64,000 nucleotides of DNA from Chrysopilus asiliformis (taxonomy: Eukaryota > Arthropoda > Insecta > Diptera > Rhagionidae). The stretch covers positions 65,622,274 through 65,686,273 of the forward strand of contig OZ035962.1 of the NCBI GenBank assembly GCA_964034945.1, written 5' to 3'. Position 1 is the stretch's first letter. Every line of letters begins with the position of its first letter. The position numbers were made by a program, and so were the translations under genes. Below are positions 46,636 to 58,600 of the stretch, in pieces. Below the pieces are notes generated by a model. That model was not told the origin of the DNA, did no database searches, and saw only the letters and a list, made by a program, of their open reading frames with translations.

Positions 46636-49600
46636 GCGCGGATTGAGCTAGAGACTTGGAATTTCACGCAGATTCGTTTTTCGTAAAATGCAAGGCTAAG
46701 TTCGTTAATAGGCAAAAATGGACCATTAGGGGGGTACTCCCCATACGATCGAAAACGTATTTTGCGAATATCACAAAAACGGTGCATCTTATCAAAAAAG
46801 TGCAAAAACAAAAGTTATTTAGGATATAATTGTACATAAAACTCCCATACATCAAAATCCGATTGGAATAAATTTTAAAAACTCTTATAGAAAAGTTTGA
46901 CTTCAAAATGGAATTTTGATACAATTGTTCACCGTTCACTTAAATCCCCATACGGGTTTTCAATAATTGCCAGATTGGCAATTATAGCTTTTGTTATGTT
47001 TTAAGTAAACATTACACATTTTGACTGGCGTATACAATCGAGCGTTTGTAAGGCGCCTCTTAGAACACTTCGCAAAAATTTGTTGATATTATTTAATGGG
47101 AAAAGCTGCCTAAAAATGTTCACTTATAGAAGTTTTTCCCGAAATAGATAGAAAAAATAACAATCTATAAACTTACCTGTAAAAACCGAACTAATTCAAG
47201 TGTCACTTGAAGCGAGATGGGGATTAAATTATTGTATAGAATTATAAAAGTTAGAAGATTATATCCGAAATTTTTGCTTAAAACATCTGAAATATAATAT
47301 AATTACCAATTAAATGTTTGAAAAAAATATCAATAATAAAACATTACCTGCAATACCGAGATACCAATCACTTTTGAAATGGTTTCTAGTCCAAATTTCG
47401 TTGAAAATGGCACTAACAAGGCATAGAACGATAAGAATCATAAATAACATCAAAATCTGTGTATTAGTCAGTCTATCAACGGTTGAGCGCTTTAATGGCG
47501 CTGAGGTAGAGTTTCTCATAAGTTTTGTATCATGCCCAGTGTAAATGACGACTCCAAATATCCACGAGGTGTTGCGTAAGACAGCTCCACGCAGTAATAT
47601 TTGATCAGGCCCGATTGGGACCGATCTGAAAATTCAATAACAAAGTATAAAAATTAACACAGCGACAAAAAAGTCAATATGTTTAGTTACATCTTTTCAT
47701 CTTCCTTAAGAACACCGTTAAATTCATATAAATGCCTATTTGGTAGCTCACATTCAAGTGTTCCCTTGAAATGATTTAAATCCTTTGTCTCAAGAAGTTT
47801 TGCTGTTGAAGGAACACCTTGACGGATTTTAAGATTCGTTTCTCCATCCAAATTCGCAGTTTCAATGAATGACATTCCCTGCGGTTCACTAAAAAATACA
47901 CAAACAGGTGAGAAAATTTGATAAAAAGTGTGAAAACCAATCCACCGATAAAAAATATAGCTTAATCCCTCTAGCGGTGATTTCTTAAATAATTACTATA
48001 TGATAAAAAGTTTGGTATAGTTTTAAAGTCAATATAATGGGACATCGGTTGGATTCTTTTTAAAATTGGTAAAGCATAAACTCAGTTTAATGTTAAAAAA
48101 AACACAGTTTAATATTAAATAAACACAGTTTAACCAAATTTTTACTGGGATTTTACTGGGGAAAATAGTAAATATTCTTTTTTTACTGTTTCCCCAGCAA
48201 AATTTATTACACGGCTTTTCCCCAGCAAAATTTATTACACGTTTCGGGAATTACTGATCTTTTCCAGTAATTTATTGTATACTAGCTTGCAAGGACCCGG
48301 CGTTGCCCGGATAGTAATAAATTTTTGAATATGAAAGAACCCTTTTTATACCCGTATGGTGAAACCAAAGGGTATATTAACTTTGCCTTACCGTTTGTAA
48401 CGCCAAGATCCCGTCATCGCACACAAAAATGAATTACACCAGTGTGTTTAGAATGATGAAAAAAGTTGAATTTTCCATGTCCGTCCGTCTGTCTGTGGCG
48501 CGGATTGCGGGCGCACGGATTGAGCTAGAGACTTGAAATTTTGCACAGATCCGTTTTTCGTAAAATGCGAGGCTAAGTTCGTTAATGGGCAAAAATGGAC
48601 CATTAGGGGGGTACCCCCCATAGGAACGAAAATGTTTTTCGCGAATATCTTAAAAACTGTGCATCCTATCACAAAAGTGCAAGAACAAAAGTTATTTAGA
48701 ATATGATTCTACATAAAACTCCCATACATGAAAATCCGATTGGAATAAATTTTAAAAAATCTTATTGGAAAATTTGACTTCAAAGTGGAATTTTGATACA
48801 ACTGTTCGCTGTTCACTTAAATCACCATACGGGTTTTCAATAATTGCCAGATTGGCAATTATAGCTTTTGTTATGTTTAAGTTATGCAGTAATTATATTT
48901 CAAATAATTTTTTTGGTTTGACGCACTGTTTTCAAGGAAGTTGCAAATATTTTTGACGTGGATACGTCTCGGATTTTGATTTACAAATTAGAAAATCGGC
49001 TTGCTGCCATGATAACTTGTGGTGGTAGTTTGTGGTGACATCCGAACAGAAACTGTGTTATAAGATCCTGCCTACACTAAAGCATTGTTTAGGGTATTTT
49101 GTTATGTTAAACTATTTTCACTGCCGCTGTTATGCTGTGTTTGCTGCTTGTAGTACAGATTTCACATTTATACTCTTTATGTTTTCTTTGTGGTATTGAA
49201 TATTTGCAAGAGGCTCAGGAAAGAGAATACGACGAAGTATGTTGAGGTTGAGTGAGAGCTTTTACTCTTGATTGTTTCTCTTCTCTATATGGGTTGTTCT
49301 GGTTCTGGAAATTCATTTTACTTGATTGCCCAGTGTTTCCTTTAATTTCTGTATACGAGTTGTGTGAGCAGGCGGATTGTGTTAAGACTGTAAATTGAAA
49401 TTGCTTTGTTGTTTTTATCGTGTAATTTTATTTTATTTTGATTTTTATTTGTTTTTCATCTATGGGCGTTTTCATGAATGCAAATTCTGCAAATAACACA
49501 AAAGATTTTGATAGTAATAAACCCAGTTATATGTTATTCATTTAGTTAGTTTACTTTCGCAAATTACTGAACAACTTAAGTATTACGGGGAGATGGAAGA

Positions 49601-52600
49601 AAATGTTTCGTGCAATTTGCGCAACTTCCGAGTATATTTATGAAAATGCCCTATAAAATTTTCGAATTAAACATTTGTTCGTTGTGTTGCAAGTGAAATT
49701 TGATTTTTAGGTACAAGATGCCTTCGAAATTCACCAAACGGAAAGGCACATCCCGTAATGGACACCTTATACGTTCAATATATTGAACAATATTTTGGTT
49801 GTGTTCAATATATTGAACGTGTAAGGACTATATTGAAGCAAAAATATTGAAGCGATCCATACGATTTTGAATACCCATCAATATATTGAAGCAAAAATAT
49901 TGAACGTGTAAGGCAGGTCTAAACGTAACATTACGGTCAATCAAATTGTTTCTTTAGTTTCCTTTTCACTAAAATTTCTTACTTAAATATCTATTGGCGA
50001 TCGTTGTACGCGGATCCACGTCTTCTGGCCGTCTCTGCGAGACAGACACCTTGCTTTTTAATGGGTCTATGTTGGAGCTGGACCCCCGATGAACATCTAT
50101 GCCAAATATCAGGCCAATCGGTTCAGTAGTTTCCCCGCGAAAGAGTAACATAGCGCAAAAACTAAGTTTCGAAATCACTTTACCCCTCCCCTTACTCCCC
50201 CTACTCCTCGCGCTACTTTTCCGTATGCCTATGTTGGAACCAGAACTACCACAGACACTCATGCCAAATTTCAAGTCAATCGGATCAGCCGTTTTTGCGT
50301 GAAAGAGGAACAGACAGACAGACACCAACTCATTTTTATACCCGTATGGTGAAACCAAAGGGTATATTAGATTTGCCTTACCGTTTGTAAAAATAAAAAA
50401 AAATTTATTTTTATATAAAAGTTTTATTTTTGCTTGTTGATTTATTATAAATTTGTTTTACACAGGGACGGGAAACGAAATAAAAAATCGTAACGTTATA
50501 CATTTCGTTACGTAACGAAATTGAACTTTTATTTCGTTGCGTTATTTCGTTTTGTAACGATAAAAAATATCATTTCGTTACGTTATAACGTTATATTTCG
50601 TTACACATTGTATGGAAACTGAAAACAAAAAAAAACGCACTTTAATAATAGTTTGTCACAAAGTAATTCAGTTCAGTTTCCATAAAAATAAATTCTATAA
50701 AAAAATAATAAAAATAAATTCTATAAAAAATAATAAAAGCAAAAAGAAAATACAAATAAAAACAAAAAAAAATAAAATAGTGATTACTAAATTAAAAAAT
50801 CGACATTTTGGTCAATATCAAAGATATAGAATTTTAGGCTATTTTGACGTCGCTGATTCTGAGTCGCACTTAGCTTTCGCGAAATTCACTCTACTCCTGG
50901 AGTTACTAAAAAGAAAATATTTTCGATACCAACAAAGTTGCTTGAAAGATTTCCTTTTTCGTATCTGCAGAAATAGAGGGAATCGGGCCAAAACAAAATC
51001 CGATTTATGTAAGGGCCACATCTATCAGTTTTCCATCAGTCGCAACTGTTACGGTACTCGTCAGTTTTCCATCAGTTTTTTACATCCAATTAAGCGTTCA
51101 CATCTATCAGTTGCGACTGACAGTTTTTTATGAAAATTTTCGCTTCATTTTGATTGTAGAGATCAAAAAATACCGGTGGATAATAAAGAGAGAGTATGTG
51201 TATGCATTATTATTGCATTAAGTTCAAAAAATAATATTTGGTTCTATTCTAATACGATGACTGAACTGACGCGAACGTTCACACCAATCAGTTTCCCATC
51301 AATTTCCCAAAAACTGATGGAAAACTGATAGATGTGGCCCCTACATTAAATCAAAATACGATTAAAAATACTACTCCAATATTTTTAATTACAGTAATCC
51401 CCCGCTTTACGGACGGGATGCGTTCTACGGAAACTGTCCGTATATCGAAAATCCGTAAAACGAAACCTATTTTAGTATGAGATTGTACTGGGAATAAATA
51501 GATGTGTTCCAATCAATAGAAATGTCCGTAAAAAGAAACCTATTTTAGTATAAGATCGTATTAAAAATAGATAGATGCGTACCAAAAAAATCCGTAATAC
51601 GAAACAGATTAGTATAATATACTAAAATGATTATTTAACCACTAGAATAATGAGAAAACTATATAATTATAGAAAAAAAAACATGTGTGTGCAGTGCACA
51701 CGCGGTAGAAGTGAAACCTTAGGAAAACTAAACAGCGAGAGAATGAGACGAATGCGGTATCAGGTGTGGGATAGTTATAGCGTTTATTTATTATAATATT
51801 GGTACCAAGTTCAAAAGTCATATTATATTTTTATTGAAAATCTAATACCGGATTCGTGATCAGCGACCCCAAAAACCCTAAAATGCAAATTTTTCCGGGG
51901 AAAATGGGAAAAAGGATATTTTCATTATCCTTACAGGACCTTCCGTTTCGAATTTTGAAAATCTAATACTGGATTCGTGATCAGCGACCCCAAAAACCCC
52001 ATAGTGCCTATTTTTCCAGGGAAAAATGGGAAAAAGGATATTTTCATTATCCTTACAGGACCTTCCGTTTCGAATTTTGAAAATCTAATATCGGATTCGT
52101 GATCAGTGACCCCAAAAACCCTATAGTGCAAATTTTTCGGGGGAAAAGTGGGAAAAAGGATATTTTCATTATCCTTACAGGACCTTCCGTTTCGAATTTT
52201 GAAAATCTAATACCGGATTCGTGATCAGCGACCCCAAAAACCCTAAAATGCAATTTTTTCCGGGGCAAAATGGGAAAAAGGATATTTTCATTATCCTTAC
52301 AGGACCTTCCGTTTCGAATTTTGAAAATCTACATAGCTAAAAACCTGCTCCTGGCAACACAGATTATTTTGCAAAAAACCGCATAAAAATCGGTCCAGTA
52401 GTTTTTGAGTTTTGTAATCTCAGGCAGACAGACAAACAATAAAACATCCATTTTTATTTATATACGAGTAGATATGTATATATTGCAATTTATGACGAAA
52501 CATAATTTATCGCCTCCTCTCTCCGCTTCCTCCCTCCTATCACTTCTCCCTTCTCCCCTTTCCCTTCCCGTAACCCGCCCTCTTCCCCTTCCCATCAATC

Positions 52601-55600
52601 TTGTTTACGATAAATTGACTGGCACCCATCTGTATTCTATCTCTTTTTCTCGTAGGCTAAAATATCCTATCACTTTTTACTGTCGTTTCATCGAGTTTGA
52701 AATCACTCACAACGCCGCTAAAGAAGTTTTCACTTCAAAAATATTTATACTACTTGAAATGGAGCATAAATCAATTGAATATGTTAAAACCAACAAAATA
52801 TTATGGGACAAATCATGCCGTGGACAAAAAAACGTAGCTGTTTCTACTTAGGTTTCTGCTAGTTTCGTCCGAATTCAAATTTCATTGTGGGACAGAAAGC
52901 AGATTCTGCTTCTGCTGCTGCTTCTGCCTCTACTGCTTCTGCTTCTGCCTCTGCTGCTGCCTCTGCCCAATTGGAGTTCTCGCTTAAGAATAGCAAATAG
53001 ATTTTTTAAAAATACACCGCACTGCAGTTTTTTATTGCCTTTTTTTAATTCTCTTTTGTGTATGTATACACAAAATGTGTCAGAAATTTCGGAGAAATTA
53101 AGTATGTACATTTACAATAAATACAACATAATTATGGAGGACTTTTTCTTGATTTTTTTCTGTGATTCAAAAAAAAAATTTTTTTTGTCCGTAATAGCGA
53201 ATTTTTTTATCCGTATAGCGAATTTGTTCCTATATTAGTCATGTCCGTAACTTCGAATTTCCGTAAAACGAGCGTCCGTATAGCGGGGGATCACTGTATA
53301 TTTTATGCAGGTGGCAGGTCTGTGGGGTTATATTTGATGAACTTTTGTGGAAAATTTCACAAAAATATTATACTGAACAAGACAAGGAAAAATTAATAAA
53401 TAACGAAAAAAACGTAATATTTTTTTTCGTTTTTCGTTACGTTTTTCGTTATTGTAACGGAATTTAATTTCTATAACGTTATAACGTAATTATGAAGAAA
53501 TAGCCCGAAAATCATTTCGTTATTTCGTTACGTTACGATAACGTTTCCCATCCCTGGTTTTACATGTTAATTTTTGTGTGATTTTATTTTTATTTAAAAA
53601 GTAAATAATAAATAAATTATTCGCAGTAATTAATATTATTTATTAAAGAAATTTATTTTGATGTATGGGAGTTTTATGTAGAATCATATTTTAAATAACT
53701 TCTGTTCTTGCACTTTTTTGATAAGATGCACCGTTTTTGAGATATTCGCAAAAAACGTTTTCGTTCATATGGGGGGTACCTCCCCTAATGGTCCATTTTT
53801 GCTCATAAACGAACTTATGACGTTTTCGACTGGCAGATTCAGGGCAGATTCAGAGCACGCTCTACCCCAGTTTAGAGCAAGGTATTTCGAGCAGATCTCG
53901 AGTAGATTTCGAGCACCTCTGCTTGGGAGTCGAGCATTTCTCAAAGAACAAGAAGAAGCATAAAACAAATTAAAATTAATTTTGATATATTCCCCTTAAG
54001 TTGACACTGCACTAATATATTTCTGACCAAATGAAATTCTTCTTCACTAGATGAAGAAGAATCCAAGAAATCAAAATCATAAATATCTTCCATTTACGAT
54101 TCCACACGATTTTGTTAGCCTTAACCTCAAAAGAGCAACTCAAATCTGACTACATTAGGCAGATCACAAAATTGCTCGAAAAATGCTCTTTTAGTGCTCG
54201 CATACGGAGTACTTGCGTCACTCGAACACGTAACTCTTTTTCGAGCGATCAAAAAATCTCAGTCGAACACAAGATCTCAGAGTGAGCAAATTTAGAGCAA
54301 CTTCAGAGCAAAAAGAGCATGCCAGTCGAAAACGCCATTAGCCTCGCATTTTACGAAAAACGGATCCACGCAAAATTTCAAGTCTCTAGCTCAATCCGTG
54401 CGCCCGCAATCCGCGCCACAGATGGACAGACAGACGGACGGACATGCAAAATTCAATTTTTTTTTATCATTCTAAACACACTGGTGTAATTCATTTTTGT
54501 GTGTGATGTCGGGATCTTGGCGTTACAAACGGTAAGGCAAAGTTAGTATAACCTTTGGTTTCACCATACGGGTATAAAAATTTGGCATGTCCGTCTGTGG
54601 CGCGGATTGCGGGCGCACGGATTGAGCTAGAGACTTGAAATTTTGGGCAGATCCGTTTTTCGTAAAATGCGAGGCCAAGTTCGTTTATGAGCAAAAATGG
54701 ACTATTAGGGGAGGTACCCCCCATATGAACGAAAACGTTTTTTGTGAATATCTCAAAAACGGTGTATCTTATTAAAAAAGTGCAAGAACAAAAGTTATTT
54801 AGAATTTGATTCTACATGAAATTCCCATACATCAAAATCCGATTGGAATAAATTTTAAAAAATCTTATTGGAAAATTTGACTTCAAAGTGGAATTTTGGT
54901 ACAACTGTTCGAATTTTGATACGAATATCACCATACGGGTTTTCAATAATTGCCAGATTGGCAATTATAGCGTTTGTTATGTTTATATATTAGTACTAGC
55001 TTGCATAGCCGTCGTTGCCGGGTTAAGTTTTTCAATTTTTTTATGGTCTATGTTGGAGCTAAACTTCAGGCCAATCGGCTCGGTAGTTTCCCCGCGAATG
55101 GGTAGCATAGAGGGAAAACTAAGTTTCGAGATGATTTTACCTCCCTCCCTTTACTCCCCCACCTCTCGGGCTTCTATTTAATGAGTCTATGTTGGGGCTG
55201 GACCCCCGACGAACATCTATGCCAAATTTCAGGCCAATCGGTTCAGTAGTTTCCCCGCGAAAGAGTAACATAGCGCAAAAACTAATTTTCGAAATCACTT
55301 TACCCCCTCCCCTTACTCCCCTCACCCCTCGCGCTACTTTTCCGTATGCCTATGTTGGAACCATAACTACCACAGACACTCATGCCAAATTTCAAGTCAA
55401 TCGGTTCGGCCGTTTTTGCGTGAAAGAGGAACAGACAGACAGACACCAACTCATTTTTATATATTAGTATGATGATGATTGGATTATGATAAGAGAAGTA
55501 TGAAATAAATATCATACATACAATTTTCAAAACGCTCCCATTTGTAGTCTTTCGTTCTGCTCCTAACGAGGGATTGAAATTAATGGAAAATAAAAATCAC

Positions 55601-58600
55601 TCTCTAAAGCGTGTCGGGAAATGATATTAGATGTGCCGTGGTAAACATTTCAAAAAGCTATTTAATAATTCTTTCAGGATTTTTTTTTAAATTTTTTCAT
55701 TATAAATATTTTATACACAATTTTTTTATATTTTCTTTTGTGGTGTGCCCCGGATTTCCAGAAAAAAAATTGGTGTGCCGTATGCAAATAAAGGTTGCGG
55801 AGCACTGCTCTAAAGAACGAAATTCGGCTCTTCAGTAAAACGCTCCCAAGAACGAGAACGAAATTATGGTTTTTACGTTCTTGCTCTTAAGATCTTTATA
55901 TTTGCGTTTTGTTTTTACGTTCTCTGACAACATAACTTTAATGCTGGGAGCGAAATATCGCCCTCTTACTAATGAAATACATATTTATATATGTGTGTGC
56001 ATCATACCCAACAGCCATCGCTCGAGGCTCTCATTCATTTTTATGCGAGACTCACAAACCGCTTTGAACAAGGAGCGAAAACTTGAATAGAAACAATTTC
56101 GGTTTTAAGTTGTGGTGGAGAACGAAAAATGTGCATCGATCGTTCCGACTCTTACGAACAGTACCGCGGAGCTAAAAAACTTCTCTCTTTAGAGAACGAA
56201 AGAGAAAGCATAAAAAAATGCACACAAAGAAAGCATAAAAAAAATATAAATGTGAAATCTATACTACAAGCAGCAAACACAGCATAACAGCGGCAGTTAA
56301 ATTTTAGATTTTGATTTAAAAAAAATAATTGAACATAGTTTAACATAACAAAATACCCTAAACAATGCTTTAATGTCGAGTATCATTGATTGAAAATTTG
56401 TTATCATCAAGCAGATTTTCTAATTTGTACCAAAATCTAAGACGTATCCACGTCAAAAAGTGAACAAATTGACCGATTCCAAAGTTTTTCTTCTGGTATC
56501 TATGGAAATTTTACACGAAATTTGAAAGATTTCATGAAAATCGGTCAATTTTTACTCAAGTTATAAGGCTTAAAAGACAATCAAAAAAGGGTAGCAAAGC
56601 TGTTTCCTTCCTTATAGTATAGGATCTGACGAGTTGATGCTGTAAAGTTTCAGCTCAATCAGCCAAGTGGTTTTAAAGTTGGAGATTTTTAAAGTGGGTA
56701 ATAAAGTTTTTTTTCTGGATTTTTCATCAATTTTTTGACAAGTCAATCACACAAATCGACGTTATTTTTGTTTTTGTGAAAATGCAAATGTTACCTCGGG
56801 ATTTTCGTTAATAATTATTGTCTGAAATTTTGAAACAACTGACGGGGACGCAGAAGTTAGCTTTTTGTGGTATCTAGTTGAGGAACTGAATCTTGAGTAA
56901 AAGTTGATCGATTTTCATTAAAACTTTTTCTTTTAAATTTTCCACAGACCCACAAATACCAAAAAATAAAATAGAATCGGTCCATCCGTTCACTTTTTAT
57001 TGAAGTTATTGTAGCTAAAAAAGATTAAACAGCAGTTTCTTTAAAAAGTTACGTAATTGTCAGATTGGAATTAATAAAAAGGCGCCAGTGAGAATAGTTG
57101 ACTCACAACAAAATTGTAGTACGATAATGCTTCATCATCGTAGATAAAATTGTATTATAACAAAAATATTGAAGCAGAATAAATTAGCGAATAAAATCAA
57201 TCTGGCCAGACGTCCTTGAGACACTTTATCTGTGAGTTGTTAGATCGGGAGAATAGTATCTTTAAGAATTGAATTTAAAAGTATGTACACCAATACCTCA
57301 CTTTGCGTCGTGGTTACGTTCCAAAAAAAACACGACGCAAATTGAAACGACGCAAAGTGAGTTATGATTTTCTATAGCAAACCATGTAAAGATCGAAGAT
57401 AGGTTCCCGGGTTACGAAAATACTACTTTTTAAAAAGAAAATTGAACAAAGTAAACATTTAAAAAACAAAAATAATATAAAATTTTATTATTCTCTTTTA
57501 AAAAAAAAGAACAACACACTAATTGAAACTGAACTCTAAAATTAGCAAAACAAAGTGAAAATAAAACTGTATTAAAATTGGGTTGATTTTCAGTTAGAAA
57601 GGGAATCCCCGAGTTTTGATGGCATGGCGCAATTAGAAAGAAAAATCGTGCCATCTTTTAGAAAAAAAAAGAAAATTTCAAAAAAAAAAATTAAAGACTC
57701 GAACCCAAAACAACGCAACTTCACGCACAGTGAAAATTAGTACTAATTCAGCAGCGACGCAACTTCGAAAAAACGCAAAACGAAAAGACGCAAAGCGAGG
57801 TATTGGTGTATTGAAAACAGTTTACACAATTGATACACAATTATTACACAATTTATTCCATCATCCACTGATTCATAAATATTATGCTTATCAGAAGCAG
57901 GTTTCTGTAACTCGCGAAAAGTACGTAATTATAGTGATTCGATATGTAAAATGAGCGGAAATCGGGTTTTCTCGATTATACCACAGTAGAGTTGTTTCGA
58001 TTCAGAAAATTCTATGAATCGAATAAACTTCTTACTTACTTGAAATCTGTCAAATTGAATACGACTTATATAGATTTACAACTTTAGTCTATTTTCGCAC
58101 ACTTTTTTTGAAAGAACACTAAAATAAATTTATCTTTTTTTTGCACGATTCACTATTTCAAAGCACGAAAATAATATCATTTTTATTGATATCATTATTT
58201 TTCTCTGTAAAAAATACACTAATACTCGATCAACACACGAAATAACACATTTAATTCATTTTTTACAAAAATTTCTTTAAAAAACTATAAAAATAACTTT
58301 AATATTATTTACAAATTTTTTGACAACTGTCATTTCCAATACTTTTCCATGATTTTGAAAATTCACCACAGTTTACTCACCACTCACCATAGCCACATTT
58401 TTACAGTTTTCAGAGTTATCAAAATATTGAAGCAAAGAAATATTTTTTCGAAGCAACACAAACACTTCCATCGAGCTATTGTATTCGTTTGGTGTTTTTG
58501 ATCTGAAATATCATCGGAAAACATATATGTAATATTATTGTTGTCATCATAGTTTCCATTCTCTCTAATGTTGTGAAATTAGATGTGGAAGAGAAATCAA

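Larger units (their letters stand above)
51392..53296. mobile_element. Pogo/Tigger-like element
   Basis: The ends CAGTAATCCCCCGCTTTACG and CGTATAGCGGGGGATCACTG are inverted repeats of the CAGTxATCCCCCGC type seen in pogo/Tigger transposons, with TA at 51390-51391 and 53297-53298. CCGTAAAACGAAAC/TCCGTAAAACGAGC motifs repeat inside both ends. Transposase is not recognisable. A TTCTGC-rich simple repeat is at 52900-52975, and a minisatellite element is inserted at 51839-52470. Confidence 0.75.
50463..53556. mobile_element. hAT-type element (~3.1 kb) with nested insertions
   Basis: The left end CAGGGACGGGAAACG and right end CGTTTCCCATCCCTG are inverted repeats, continuing into TTTCGTTACG motifs. 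The exact 8-bp duplication GTTTTACA occurs at 50455-50462 and 53557-53564. Inside are a TA-flanked MITE (51012-51341) and a pogo-like element (51392-53296), itself invaded at 51839-52470. No transposase is visible. Confidence 0.85.

Noticed and set aside
50612..51133. A 173-codon open frame
   Set aside because: Lys-rich low-complexity start, then it crosses the left end of a MITE; no family motif.
52405..52851. A 148-codon open frame
   Set aside because: It starts in a repeat terminus and runs through simple-sequence DNA of the pogo-like element.
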